DNA of 64,000 nucleotides from Magicicada septendecula (taxonomy: Eukaryota; Arthropoda; Insecta; Hemiptera; Cicadidae): assembly GCA_034769895.1 (NCBI GenBank), contig CM068375.1:251947542-252011541 (forward strand). The letters are read 5' to 3'. Positions 27,731-40,366 of the stretch are shown here, piece by piece. A program made the translations under genes and the position numbers. The notes under the pieces were generated by a model. It did not search any database, was not told where the DNA came from, and was given only the letters and a program-made list of their open reading frames with translations. Each line of letters starts with the position of its first letter. Position 1 is the stretch's first letter.

Positions 27731-28264
27731 CACACTCGCACACTTGTTTACTACAATTTTCTTATTGTGTTGTATTATTGCCTTGGTTTTCACACTCCCA
27801 CACTTGTTTGCTACAATTTTCTTCTTGTGTTGTATTATTCCCGTGGTTTTCACACCGCACACTTGTTTGCTACAATTTTCTTATTGTGTTGTATTATTGC
27901 CTTGGTTTTCACACTCCCACACTGGTTTGCTACAATTTTCTTCTTGTGTTGTATTATTGCCTTGGTTTTCACACCGCACACTTGTTTGCTACAATTTTCT
28001 TCTTGTGTTGTATTATTCCCGTGGTTTTCACACCGCACACTTGTTTGCTACAATTTTCTCCTTGTGTTGTATTATTCCCGTGGTTTTCACACTCCCACAC
28101 TTGTTTGCTACAATTTTCTTCGTATGTTGTCTTATTGCCTTGGTTTTCACACTCCCACACTTGTTTGCTACAATTTTCTTATTGTGTTGTATTATTCCCG
28201 TGGTTTTCACACCGCACACTTGTTTGCTACAATTTTGTTCTTGTGTTGTATTGTTACCTTGGTC
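27731..28264. repeat. 60-bp minisatellite, nine copies
   Basis: The unit is 60 bases (59 in one variant), including CACTTGTTTGCTACAATTTT and GTGTTGTATTATT. Units start at about 27731, 27791, 27851, 27910, 27970, 28029, 28088, 28148 and 28208. Two positions alternate between variants: ACTCCCAC or ACCGCAC at the head, and GCCTTGG or CCCGTGG at the tail. Unit length divisible by three keeps several frames open, so the long overlapping open frames (up to 194 codons) are artefacts. Confidence 0.95.
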
Positions 28265-28539
28265 TACGAAGATTGCCCGAACTGTTTCGAATCCAATATT
28301 TTGAATGGAATTTTCACGTAAAAATAGCTTTTCGTCCCGTGAAATTCTAAAAATGAAATCTGACAATCTCATTGTCTGTCGATCGCTACGTGACCGTTGG
28401 AATCTAAAATAATCGGTATGTACGGCAGACTTACCGATAAGCGGAGAAGCTACACCTGCTACCTTAGCAGGTGACAACACTGTATTGTTAGTACAGTGGT
28501 CCGCTAAGAGCAACTAGAAAATTACAAAACAGTCTCACA

Positions 28540-29015
28540 CGATCGGTTTAAGAGGTGGAGTATTAAAATCGATGAGGCAAAAACAGTGCATGGTCACATT
28601 CACCAATCGACCCCACCAATAATACTCAGCGGAAAGCTCAGATCCCAATATGACAGTGCAATAGGCCGATAATGCAAAAGGCCTCACCGGAAGGGCATAT
28701 GTTTGAAAATATCGCGGATAACTAAATATGAACACCATGGCTGTGCGAAAAAAATTGTCAAGTCTATCTTCACAATAAGCGACTGCTATACTAATTAATC
28801 TTTAAACCGATTTGGATGTACGGAATTCGGTTATGGGGAATTGCGTGATCATCTAACATAGCAATAGTAGAAAGCTTCCGGTCTAAAACTCTTCTAACCA
28901 ACACCAGTGCTCCAAACTCTATAAGCAATTCAGAAATATACAGTGGCATAAATGTGGTCATAGCGAAAAAATAAATTATGAAAGATTCATCAGGAAGTTT
29001 CAGTTTCACCCTAAT
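28540..29015 (+). pseudogene. Jockey-type LINE RT C-terminal fragment
   Basis: The plus strand reads FKPIWMYGIRLWGIA, a stop, then SSNIAIVESFRSKTLLTNTS. This matches the Jockey-family layout in which a K-P-x-W-x-Y-G-x-x-L-W-G motif is followed by an I-x-x-x-x-R-F-Q-x-K-x-L-R segment. An earlier frame holds KTVHVTFTNRP, the usual upstream segment. Stops and frameshifts show a dead copy. Catalytic motifs are absent from this fragment. Confidence 0.72.
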
Positions 29016-30177
29016 GAACTATCATTAAGTTTGTTGGACAACAGTGGCGTAACTGGGTGGAGGGGGTGGAATCATGGCAGCCCTCCCCCCAAATATATTA
29101 AAAACTTCTGTGAAATTGCATAAGCACTTAACGTAGATGCATTTCTAAGCCAGTTTCGTCTGCTAAAATACGGCTTTCAAATATTGTACCTTACGATTCT
29201 TGAATATCTTATTTGTCCTGAGTCCAACCTTCAAGCTAGTCCCGTCCTCCGTAAAGATAAAGAGGACGAGTTCAGAATACGCTAAATCAGTTCTGTAGGT
29301 TGACATCTGGTGATCGTAGTACAAGAACCCGAAATACAGAATCGATGTGTTAAGGTTGCATCTGTATAAATGAGCTGCACAAGGGACGTTTAATTATAAG
29401 GTACAAAAATTGGGTAAAATAGATTTAATAGAATCCTTAAGAAGTTTCAGTCCCTAGAGAAAATTGACCGAAAAATCCTAGAGTGGAGTATCATTCGAGA
29501 GACGAGCTTATTATAAAGAATCATAAGCTGATATTCGGTTTTAACAAGAAACCTTTTAATCGTTGTGCGTTTTCTGAACAAATTTACGAAACAGAAACAT
29601 TTGTAGTGAATAGCAAGAAGTCCACAGCGCCGCCTAGGGAAGCTTATAAATTATGACATTAAGAATAACAAAATGAGAGAAGATAACTAGAAGAGATGAC
29701 ATCTACTGAATTAAGAAAAACAAAATGTAGGAGAGCGGAACATTTGGTTAGGCGATAAAATTGTGAACAGTCACGAAGTTTACTGTATGTGAGACCTGAA
29801 GATTCGTGTCAAAGCGACGGCGTTGTGCAAGATGGAGGGGTCACTTGGTGAGATTCGTGTCAGGGTAAGATTTGGTGTGAAGAGAAAGCAGTGAGTACGA
29901 GGAGGCATTCGATCATTAGTGATCAGACTTAGGTTAGGATGACACGTTGCGGGCTTGATGACAACGGGATGGCGTTTTATGAGATATTTTGGCCATTAGG
30001 GATTTTAACTTTGATCTAATTAATGCATTAACCACATTGCTTTAGTTGGTATCGTGTGCAGTGAGTACATCTTACGGAGTAACACATTATTTACGAAGGA
30101 TATTTGAGTTTAATTAATATCGTCATAATAATATACTTTAAACGACATTATCATTTCAATTAATTTGTATTAATTTT
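29016..30177. other. unassigned intergenic DNA
   Basis: No clear repeat or gene. A stretch near 29620-29760 is purine-rich. Confidence 0.4.
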
Positions 30178-31050
30178 ATTGAACGAACGAAGCCATACTC
30201 AGTTTTAACTGGATCGTTTAATATTTGTCTGTCTGTCTGTCTGTCTGTCTGTTTGGAGTATGTCTCACGATAACTTCTGAACGATTTTAGTAAAACTTGT
30301 CAGTCGTGTCCATGCCTTTTTTTTTTTGCATTTGTGTCAATACAGAACCCTATTTTGTTTTTGATGGTGATCTCCAAAAAAAATAGAGGAGGCGAGAGGC
30401 AAAATATGAGGGGGCAAAATTGTGAAAAATCGAAAAACAATTTTGATGTGCGATATCAAATTATAGGGAATTTTAACCACAATCTGAATATAGTGTTCAT
30501 TTTTAAATATTTCAAAATTTATGGACGTCAGGGCCCAAAAAGTGGATGAAAATTTTGGTTTGGTAAAATCGCTAAACTTCTTGTGGGGAATCAGATTTAA
30601 CGAGAATTTTAACTAACATCTGAACGTAGGTTAAGTTTTGGATATTTCAAAATTTTTGGGACCCAGGGCCCAAAAATATGAAAAAATTGTGAAACTCCAA
30701 CAGGATGTTAGACTAAAAGTAGTTGTAACCCAAATCCGAATATTTATAATGTTTAGTGAATATTGTATGATTGTGTGTTCTACAATTGTTATATTGGGAA
30801 ATAAACAGTAAAATAATCGGGACTTTGTTTTAATTTTTCCTATAATTAAAAAGATACGTAATATCGAAATGTATATAATAATATATGTACTTCGTTCAGA
30901 ATTGTGAGCGAGTTCTGCAGCGCAAACACCATACTAGTGTTATTTTTCCTATCCTAATTAAAATAATACCTAATATCGAAATTTATATAATCAGAAATAT
31001 ACTTCGTTCAATAATAATGCGTGAGTTCTGCACGTCAGGGAACATACTAG
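30178..31050 (+). repeat. interspersed repeat B, plus copy
   Basis: It begins TTGAACGAACGAAGCCATAC, carries an expanded (CTGT)n at 30225-30252 and the family phrases TCACGATAAC, ACAGAACCC and GGACGTCAGGGCCCAAAAAG, and ends near GAGTTCTGCACGTCAGGGAA. Confidence 0.85.
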
Positions 31051-31137
31051 TTAATTTGAATCAAGTTATCAATTTTTCTTCATAAAAGAAAGTTATGAGT
31101 ATGTATTAGTTTTAATATATATTACGACCATAGGACC

Positions 31138-31139
<2 letters not shown>

Positions 31140-31175
<36 letters not shown>
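31140..31175. repeat. (TG)n microsatellite
   Basis: About 17 TG units just downstream of repeat B. Confidence 0.97.
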
Positions 31176-31177
<2 letters not shown>

Positions 31178-31373
31178 CGTTAATAATATTAATTATTAAA
31201 TTAATAATTACACACACTAATCGTATGTGAATCTATTAATTTATTGAGGTACTTGTTCACACACTAAACATACTTATATGTCCATTATTCCTTTGTAAGT
31301 AACTTGTTGAGTTTCCTGCAGGTAATAGTCTACTGTATCTTCAAATAAATACACTGCAAGTAGGTTTATTTTC

Positions 31374-31417
31374 ACCTGACGCACGTTTCACAGAAATTAT
31401 TCTGTATCTTCAGAGGT
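31374..31417 (-). ncRNA. hammerhead ribozyme motif, best match
   Basis: Minus strand: ACCU, CUGAAGA, extra U, ACAGAA-UAAU-UUCUGU (six perfect pairs), GAAA, then stem III ACG-UG-CGU, C at the cleavage site, then AGGU closing stem I. Every stem pairs perfectly and the catalytic core has the CUGANGA/GAAA bases. Type I order. Confidence 0.82.
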
Positions 31418-31511
31418 TTGTTTGAATTGTAATGAATGTTTCAATTACATTATAGTTAATAGAGTTCACATACTATGTTGTAAGTGAAACATTCAATTAC
31501 AATTTAAACAG

Positions 31512-31555
31512 ACCTCTGAAGATACAGAGTAATTTCTGTGAAACGAGCGTCAGGT
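31512..31555 (+). ncRNA. hammerhead ribozyme motif
   Basis: Plus strand: ACCU (31512-31515), CUGAAGA (31516-31522), extra U, stem II ACAGA/UCUGU, GAAA (31540-31543), stem III ACG-AG-CGU, C551 then AGGU. The predicted cut lies after 31551. Confidence 0.82.
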
Positions 31556-31593
31556 GAAAATTAACCTACTTGCAGTGTATTTATTTGAAGATA

Positions 31594-32431
31594 TACATTT
31601 ATATATGTTTATAATTATTTATTAATTATTATAGTAGGCTATACTATAATCAATAGTACGGTGGCTACACGTTCAGAAAGAGCCAAAGGCTCAAAATTCA
31701 GTGTTTGTTATATTCCACTTTATGGTTATCTGTATCCGTATGAGAACTAACAGTTTTCTCATATTTTAAAAACCTTGTTTTCTGTGAGAAGTTTTGTAAT
31801 TTCTGAAATTCAGCAGTGGTTTCAATGATCGATAGGGTCAGACCGTTGGCAACACTGGAATGTACGGTATTTGTGGTCAGTTATGAGTGTATTCTTGGTA
31901 CTGACGGCATGATGACGGTGAACAGCCAATAGCGATCTCGCTGATTATATTCTAATAATAATACGTACAGCTGCTTCAGCGCGTGCCCTTTGTTACAGTA
32001 CCGAGTTATGCATTATTTATTGTATGCCACATCTCCAGGGGGGGTCTCGACATAGTGACCTAGTGCATTTGTTGACACGCGCTTGCGTACTCACCCTGAA
32101 CTGCAGAAACTACCCTTATATTTTTAATTGGCCGTCTTAAATTGTAGCCGTAATAGTTGTCATAATACAGCCTGATACTAGTACTGGTTTCATAATGATT
32201 GCTTGGTTATTTCTTATCAGTAAAGACCAGTTTTCTATATAATTACTGTGCAAATTTGCTCTAAATATTGCAGGACACATGGAAAATAATATTTCTTTTT
32301 ATTTTGTTTTTTCCCTCAGTTGTATTTTCATATCAGCAGCGGCTCGTAGGGCCCTGGCTTAGATACGTTGTAAACATATTTACTTGCCGTAACATTGAAA
32401 ACTATACCGCTGTATGTCCGTTTCATTGGAC
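31594..32431. other. unassigned intergenic DNA
   Basis: Nothing recognised. Confidence 0.4.
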
Positions 32432-32895
32432 TTTTTACTTCCATGATCCATAATGAAATGGAAGTATTGTGATGGCGAAAAAAAAACGTGTTCGAGATAA
32501 GGGGTGATTCGGATTGTACTACCCTCAAAACATGAAGAAAAGTCATTTTCTGAAAAGTGTCTTGTGTGTAGAATTTTTTCTATGGCGAATGATAACTGCC
32601 GCAAATTCAAACAGAATCAAATAATTTTTTGCATATGTACTCGAGTTGTAGAGAACTCAAGGCCTATTGATTTTTGTGAAGATCGGTTAAGGGGGAGGGG
32701 TAGTTTACCTGCAACATTTATGTTCTGACAAGAGTAAAGTACTTAATTTTGATAAATAAAGTATCGTGATAAGAAGGTCATAATAATCCACTGCAGAAAG
32801 GTAGATGAAACATCTATAAATGAAAAGGGTAGTTGAAGGGGGAGGGGATATTTTTTTATATGTGTACTACATTATCGGCAACAAAGAAATAGTTT

Positions 32896-33047
32896 GTTGT
32901 TAAAATTCCTTCCCAGGCTGTTTGACTGTGGTCCAAGATTTGCTGCAAAATCTGACATTTCGGCAGTGCCATCTACTGCCGTCATCAGTGAAAATCGAGT
33001 GCGTAACGTATATGTTAGTGACCACAGTACTATGGTTAAGGCGGAAG
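32896..33047 (-). mobile_element. 152-bp PLE-like insert carrying a hammerhead
   Basis: Flanked by AAAGAAATAGTTT (32883-32895) and AAAGAAGTAGTTT (33048-33060). It starts TTGTTAAAATTCCTTCCC as in copy 4 and ends in the GACCACAGTAC...TGGTT palindromic region. Confidence 0.8.
32952..32991 (-). ncRNA. hammerhead ribozyme motif
   Basis: Minus strand: CUGAUGA (32988-32982), extra C, stem II GGCAGU with ACUGCC (six perfect pairs), GAAA, then UGUC in place of CGUC. Stem I is weak. Stem II is preserved better than in the 23-kb copy. Confidence 0.62.
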
Positions 33048-33147
33048 AAAGAAGTAGTTTCTATGGAAATATTTCATTTTTAAAGTGATTTTAAATATAA
33101 ATCTTACAACATGGAAGTCATGTATGGTTCTCCATACCGATATTTTT

Positions 33148-33569
33148 TACTTTAGCATAGAAATGTTTAGTGTCATTAAAGGTATGCTCAGTGCAGTTTG
33201 TTTTTGCAGTTCAAGTATGAACAAGAGAAAGCATTTTTAACATCGCTGTCGCATAACCAGTCGGCATTATCATACATCGCCTGACTGATATTTCTTGTAA
33301 AATCACTTTCGTTTTTACATTATTTCTCCTTTTGATTAGTTACTTTGAGTTCTGATCTTGTTCGTCCGAGCTCTTTCAAATTTAACTTGGTTTAAAAATC
33401 AAGACAAGATTTCAAGACGTTTTGAACGGACTTCGCTCTTCCGCAATGTAGCGTAATTAGTCTACAGAAATAATACGGTAATAACGAATTACAACACTAC
33501 CAAAAATTGAACACAACACGTTAGATTACACAGAACATACTCAACATATTACCCGTACAATACATTAGT
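33148..33569. other. unassigned intergenic DNA
   Basis: Nothing recognised. Confidence 0.4.
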
Positions 33570-34312
33570 ATTGAACGAGGGAAGCGAGTTCTCCTTTTTA
33601 ACTCGACCATTGAGCATTTCTCTGTCTGGGGTATGTCTCACGATAACCTTTGAACGCATCAACCGATTTTCGTAAAACCTGGCGTATATGTCCATACTTT
33701 TACCCTACAGAACCGTATTCTTTTTTAGACTGATTCCCTCCATAAATAGCTGGGCGGGGGCAAAAGTGTGAGGGGGTTAAAATTGTGAAAAAAAATCGCA
33801 AAAGTCCATTTAGGGCATCAAATTAAATAGAATTTTAACCACAATGTGAATTTAATGTTAATTTTTAAAATTTCGACATTTTTGGACGTCAGTGCCCAAA
33901 AGTGGGTGAAAATTTTGATAAAATCGCACAAATTCATGTGGGGTATCAAATTAAAGAGATTTTTAAATAACGCTGAATGTAATGTTCAGTTTTAGAAATT
34001 TCAAAATTTTGGGACCCTAGGGCCAAAAAAAAGATATCAGCACTTTGCAAAAAATGTGAAACTCTGCCAGGGTGTTGGACTAAAAGGAATGGAAACAAAA
34101 ACCAGAATGTTTAGAATTTTTAGTATGATTATTTTATGATTGTGTGCTCCACAATTGTTATGGTACTAAAGGAATAGTAGAGTAATCGAGAGTTTTGTAT
34201 TTTTCCACATAATTCAAAAATCATCTAACATCGAAGTTTATGTAATAATAAATATAGCCTGCTTCGCTCAAAATAGTTAGCGAGTTCTGTAGCTCAGGGA
34301 GCAATGTTAGTT
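33570..34312 (+). repeat. interspersed repeat B, plus copy
   Basis: It begins TTGAACGAGGGAAGCGAGTT, continues TAACTCGACCATTGAGCATT, TCACGATAACC and GAACGCATCAACCGATTTTC, and ends GCTTCGCTCAAAATAGTTAG then GCGAGTTCTGTAGCTCAGGG. The start (GAACGAGGGAAGC) and end (GCTTCGCTCAA) are roughly inverted, which may reflect terminal repeats. Confidence 0.85.
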
Positions 34313-36879
34313 TTAAAACACAGTACGTTGAACACGGGGATGAAGACAAACGGCGACCATTCTGTCGTCTACAATGTTAGTGCACTAACATTGCCCATCT
34401 AGACGCTCACTGCCCATTTAGACAGAGGCGCACAGTTCTAGGCGCGCCAAAACTACTCTACATTCCAAAAACATTATTACATTCATTATATCAAAAACTT
34501 CAGATATACTGACTGCATTACAGATTTTACAACAAAACTGTTTTCATATTAAAATGGTAAAATCGTATTGAACTTAAGTAAATGAACGTTAACTTCCTTA
34601 AGTTTTGTGAGGGCGACTCCCCCCCTCAGAGCCTTGTTCACGAGCCGCGGTTGTTTCATAATCCGAAAAAATTAATAGTAAAACATCATTAGTCTGAAAT
34701 GTTTAAACTTAATTTAATTTATCGTACTCTAAACGCGTATTAAAAATTTCGCACTGGTTTGGTGGAAACTATAATTTAGTTCGAAATATATAAACCTAAA
34801 CTAAATATCCTGTACATCAGGAGGGAAATATTCTACTATTTCAGAATATGTTAAACTAATAGAGCCTACTGAATGGACTGTAGGAGCGCACAATGCTGGT
34901 GGACACTTTCTGTCACTCCAGTGACATTGTTCTCCCCCTCCTTTAGGCCTACAGGTAAAGAAGGTAGCAAGAGAAATATCTACTGTATAGCTTTGGCGAT
35001 TCTCTGCCATTACTATAACGACCCATGTGTAGAATCATTGAAGCCATTTATTTTAATTAGTTATTGCTTGTTAATTAGGAATGGATAATGTATGTACATA
35101 TTATCTTGTCTTATACATTATTTATGTTTTAAAGGTCACAAGAGCGTTGTTTTTATTTTTCTTCTTTAGGGATCCTCCGTATGTAGGTGTGACAAAATCT
35201 ATAGAATGCAAGCACTCAGTAAACTCTGCTTGTTAATGCACAGTAATAAATCTTCCATCCCCCTTCCAGTCCCCGTGAGAAGAATCAATAGTTCTTCGTG
35301 TAGTTGTGTCTTCTTCAACTGCGAGATGTAAAGCCTGCGCAGAGAGAATGTGTCAGTCGTTTTCTTTGGTGGGACAGGGTATTAGTATCAACGTGTTCTG
35401 TTCTCATATTTGCGGAATAGGTCTTCTGTAGGGGGGGGGGTAGCATGTGTTCTGTTATTCGCTCTCCCATGCGCTTTGTAATACCATAATGAATATAAAA
35501 GACTTCTATACGTTTCGGTATTAGTATAAAGTACAAAGCGAACCTTCATACGGCTGTTTCTATGGTGGTATCTCTTTTCCTGTTCCTCCTGCCTGTTCCG
35601 TTTTAAACATATCCTTGAGCGTGTCATCTGTGGGCTTGCATAGTGTTGCTCCTAACGCACATTATGTATAATTTAATTGGCTCGCAGAAGTACAGGAGTA
35701 CGATGTTTAACCAATCAGACGGGTCCATTTGACGCATGCCTGAACTTCTTTAATGTACTGGACTATTCATTTAGCTGTGAGATTCTGTTGTGTCAACACG
35801 TGTTGTCTGTGACTATCGTATTCGTAGTGTGCGAACGACTATGATCAGCGAATTTGTATTAAATTGCGAGAAACTTTAACATTCGTTCGGGCTCATGATC
35901 ATCATTAATGATACCCAGATAAAATTATGGTAGAAACTTTTTAATGATAGCCGATAATCTGTTGAAAGTGGTCCCCGTTGTGGAAGGTCTTTTAAAACCA
36001 AACAGCCAAAAATGTCGAACGCATGCTGGCTGTAGTAAACGAAAATCGACGCCCGGCTGGTAGTGCGAAAATTATAAGAAGATCTGGAGATTCTGTGGAC
36101 ATGTGTTTCGGAGATTCTGACGGGAGGTCTTGGACTGAAACGTGTGGTAGAAAAATTCCGGTGCTGAAGTTACACAAGACTTGCTCGTTACCGCGAACAG
36201 TAACCAATACTTCCTCAAAAAGGTCATAAACTGAAGATGAAGCTATGACCCCGAAACAGAAGTCTAATCTTCCGATTGTGGAAGAAAATAATGAATACGA
36301 CATAAACAGACATAGCAGTTCCACGGCTGACTGAATAGTCAAATACGTTAGTGAATGTTCACGAATGCCTCAAAAAGTCCCGTCTGATTGGCTACCGACT
36401 TAGAATCCATTTGCACAAGTGGTTCCCGTAGTATTGAAAATGGTCGGATACTTATCGGTCAGACTTCGTACAGCTTGACTACACGTATTTTTACACGATG
36501 ACTGCGAAAAGAACCGAATAGATAAAACCTGTGGTATAGTAGTTGTACGATTATCTCGTATTTTGTGCAGAATATCGGTGTAGTTCGTTCTTAAATCAGA
36601 ATTAGCAGTGAAGTCACTTTCATCGTAATTGTACGACTACGTCTTCGCGATTTCTGATTATACGTGTTCACTCTGTCTTTTTGCTGCTTCTTGCTCCATT
36701 TCTAGCTTAAAGTCGGCTTGACACGGTTCAGAAAATTCAACTGTTACACTAGACGCGGCTTAAGCGTGCACATATGTATCACCTGTGCTGTCAGTTGTAT
36801 TACCCTTAGCTAAAAAATTGGCTACCCATGATCATCCATTTCAGTTTATAAACGGCGGGATCCTACAGGCTTGATCGCT
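34313..36879. other. unassigned intergenic DNA
   Basis: Open frames at 34801-35088, 35315-35627 and 35992-36342 carry no recognised domain. No repeat in this stretch has another clear copy in the window. Confidence 0.4.
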
Positions 36880-36899
36880 TCGTGCATTTAACTTCTCTG

Positions 36900-37400
36900 T
36901 CCCTCCATTCATTATTACTCTTCTTCTTCAGCGGCGCAACAACCCATTACTGAGTCAAGGCCTCCTTTAACAGCCTCCGCCAGTCATATTTGTAAAAACT
37001 GGCTGGCGAAAGAAACTGGCAGGTTTCTGGACATAAAAGTTTTACAGATGGGCTATGTGAATTCTCCGATCCAACCCCCAACCTGGAGAACCAGGAACTT
37101 TGATTTCGGGGTGCTCTTCCCCTAGAGAGTTGCTTTCACCTCAGCTGACGAGCTCTCTATGCCCGGTCGCAGTAGGCTAACTGACTCAGCCCATGTGTGC
37201 AGCCGTTGGGCTACTATAGCCTCCTCCGCCTCCACACTAGATGCACACCCTGCTGCCGATGTGCATCATCCTGCCCGGCCAGGACCCAGGATACCCCCAG
37301 GCTGTCGTGACAGAACCCCCATCTGTCGTTTGCTTACCGATCCATTCCGCCGAAGGGATTGGTTACCACAACCTTAGAGCGGATTGGTCGGCGTAACAGG
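36900..37400. repeat. GC-rich repeat block, unclassified
   Basis: Locally GC-rich sequence, starting with (TTC)n-like TCTTCTTCTTCAG and GGCGCAACAACCCATTACTG, in AT-rich surroundings. It resembles the untranslated or structural part of an insect LINE or SINE, but I cannot name the family. Confidence 0.45.
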
Positions 37401-40123
37401 GCCCACCGACGTCATTATTACTCAGTTCTCTGGAATTATTGCCTTCTCGATAACCTGTCTCTACGTTATTCCCGTCCTCCCTGTTCTTCGTCTGTTCCAT
37501 GACCATGCTCTACGACTTTTTTAACCATCTGTCTGTTACATAAACAGACTTTCATGCCTAATATGAAAATATCATAAAATAGACACAAATTTGTAAGTTT
37601 AGGGACAAGAGCAAAATCATCGACTTTTGCTGGTGTTCCTAAACTTTTTGGCAACATTGTATGGTTCTTGGTGAAGAGAACCTAAGCTTTGAAGCGAAGG
37701 TGAATATGAATAATAAAACTGCGTAGAATCGTAAAAGCATAAAAAATTGTCAAGGTGACATCAGGGTAATAAAAACAAAAGATAATACAATAATCGTGAT
37801 AACTAAACGCTGCGCAACTGTATTAATCACGAAATCGAGCGGTGGACGCCACAGTGGTGTACGAGAATTTTCCTGGAATCTGTTTGTGGCCAGGAAGTGA
37901 TCTGTTATAGAAATGACAGATAGCAAAGTGAGGTGGGGTGAGAAAGAGATACTAAGCGGAGAGAGAATTTCGATCGGGGCGGAATTATTGTAGCCGCTGC
38001 CCGGTTAGGTAGATACAGTCGTATGGTATGTAGTTTAATACGTCTACTTTACGAGTCATGGTGAAGTTGATTTATTACAGGTTACCACTATTCCGCAAGA
38101 AGTACGGATTTCGCGGAACGCTATTTCTGGCGAAACCAATTATCGCCTTTAGTCAACGGTAACGTCCAAACCGCTCCTCATCATTCAACGCGAACGTATA
38201 AAAATGAAATAAATCGTTTTATTGTGTGTTGTCGGTTTAAAATACAGGAAGTAATTTCGACAGTTTAATTGTTTTAACGATGGTGTATTTTAAGCTTACA
38301 GTTACTACGCCTACACCGGGTGTAGCCAAACGGACGACTACGTACAGCGCCAAAATATAAATCCGATCTCTTATTGAGTTTAAATTAAGATACGTATCAT
38401 AATTAAATATCATGTTTAAACAAAACAGCTGTTATTAATTATTTAGGAAAATGAGGTAATGAAAATTAGAGAATGTACTATCATCTGACGTTCCGAAACC
38501 TGAGGTGTGTGATTTTATTTGGTTAGGCTCACTTCTTAAACGTTTCGGAATACTTTACAATCAAGGTAAGTGATTCGCAGTGGTACGCGAATGGTAAATT
38601 CCTCGATTCTTCTTCATCGCGTTCTTTACGTATTTATTTCTTATGCCTTTTTGTGTAATTCTGTTTAAAGGGATTTCTTATTATCGTAAGTAGTTAATAT
38701 GTTATTCTGGTAGAACGTTATATAGTAGTGTTTGTTCAGTGCACGCACGGGTGTCCAACCTTTTTTGAGCTTAGGCCAGTAACCCAGTAACGTAGCCTAT
38801 ACTGTGAAGGCCCGGAGCCAAGAGATAAACACTCGTTTAGTGTGTACGTAAAACGGTTTATTACGTCATATTAGTTAATACAAATATTTCTGTCTATCAT
38901 AATTACACTGGTCTATCATAGTTTGTAACACTGATCAAAACATCATTTTTAGTATACATTTGGCTTGGAAATAATGTATAAACAATCAAAAAAGAGCCAG
39001 CACGTCACATTCTTATGTTGCAGTGCCATATGTATTGTTCCTGTGCAAGATTTTATTCGTGTTACAGAAAAAAAATATTTTTTGTAGACTTGTGGTATTG
39101 TGTGTATGTGTGTGTGTGTGTGTGATACGGTTCTCTGACTGGTGGGTTAACGTGTCGCAAGTTGTGAATAGTGAAATTTTATGTGCGCAGTGGCATTCCT
39201 TTTTCGATTTCCGATGTGTCTACCCTCGTCGTTGTTGTTGTTTTTTATTATTTTTTTAGAAAGGAAATAGTAAAATTTCACAAATGAATTCGAGGCATCT
39301 ATAAAGGTCTTCGACAAGGTTGCTGCTCATCTCAAGCTCTGTCCGAAATGTATTTAAAGGAAGCGCTTGGGGTACCCATGAAAATGTGCCACCGTGAAAA
39401 TTCAGATAGGAAATGGTAATCTGTTGTAGGAAACGAAAAATGCAGTCGTCGGCAGCACAGTTGGAGGACGGCGCCAAAGTTATCCGTATATTTCGATCGT
39501 CATGTCTGAATAAGAAGGAGGCGCGCAGGAAACAAAGCAAGCGGCGATTCGACAACTGGTTTCAGTACTTTGTTTGGAACGGGAACATTACCAAACTTGT
39601 AAGAAAGACAATTGTGCAAAATGAAGTAACATAGATGTATGTAGCATAAATGAGAGTATGCTACAGACGATAAGAATGTGGCTGATAAAATGCCACAAAA
39701 GCTTATAGGCCTACCAATGGAAATGGTTTACTGACAACGGAGTTTTGGAATAACAGTGTTAGACAAAGTCAGAAACTTTGTGTCTGATTTTTACAATCAT
39801 TTAAGTTAAGAACAAAACCATAAGTCGTACTGACTTCATAAATACCTCGGTAGTTAGAATACACGGTAGGAATCACGAGTCGGATGCGCAGTAGACTTGC
39901 GCCGCTGTGACGTCACGTGAACCCAGCGCTCGCTTTTGCCCATTTAATTACCTAGTGATCGACACCGTGCGATTGTATGAGTACCATTGTTATTGTTGTT
40001 AATACGTTTTTATTTTTATTATACGATGAGTTATGACAAGTATGAATGTACGTTTTACGATATTACGTTTAAAATCACCTGCTCTGTAATTATGGTGGCC
40101 TATATAAACTCACTGACAGTGAA

Positions 40124-40124
<1 letters not shown>
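37401..40124. other. unassigned intergenic DNA
   Basis: It contains a short TG tract at about 39106-39124 and open frames at 39256-39634 on both strands with no domain I can name. Confidence 0.4.

Positions 40125-40213
<89 letters not shown>
40125..40213. repeat. (TG)n microsatellite
   Basis: About 44 pure TG units. Confidence 0.98.
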
Positions 40214-40216
<3 letters not shown>

Positions 40217-40366
40217 TGCTTACGTAACAAGGAATGTCAGCATATCATCGAAATGTACGTAAATTAGCAAACAAATAAATAAACAAATGCATCTTAATTG
40301 TACATAAAAGTAAATGAAAATATATGTAATAAAATATACAATACAAACAAGTAGATATATAATACT

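Larger units (their letters stand above)
31336..31593. repeat. 258-bp foldback with ribozymes in both arms
   Basis: The left arm (31336 to about 31440) and right arm (about 31485 to 31593) are inverted copies. The outer ends are TATCTTCAAATA and its complement. Each arm carries a hammerhead core with perfect stems I and III, with the plus-strand motif in the right arm, the same polarity as at 664-1079. Confidence 0.88.
32432..33147 (+). repeat. interspersed repeat A, copy 5, with ribozyme insert
   Basis: It has the start hairpin (here ACTTCCAT then ATGGAAGT), the 5' half of family A, a deletion relative to copy 3, and the family 3' terminus ending CCGATATTTTT. It carries the same internal insertion as copy 4 while its flanking DNA differs, so it is a separate insertion event of the composite. 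Confidence 0.85.

Noticed and set aside
27731-28264. Possible CRISPR array
   Set aside because: The units are joined directly with no unique spacers, and the context is eukaryotic.
27720-28350. Overlapping open frames of 184-194 codons in three plus frames
   Set aside because: They arise from a 60-bp tandem repeat whose length is a multiple of three; codon content only mirrors the repeat unit.
36226-36262. CUGAAGA...GAAACAGAAGUC resembling a hammerhead
   Set aside because: Stem II does not pair and stem I is absent; a GGTCATA/TATGACC inverted repeat there does not fit the ribozyme layout.
39256-39634. Overlapping open frames on both strands as a possible exon
   Set aside because: No recognised domain, no clear splice sites and no copy in the window; left unassigned.
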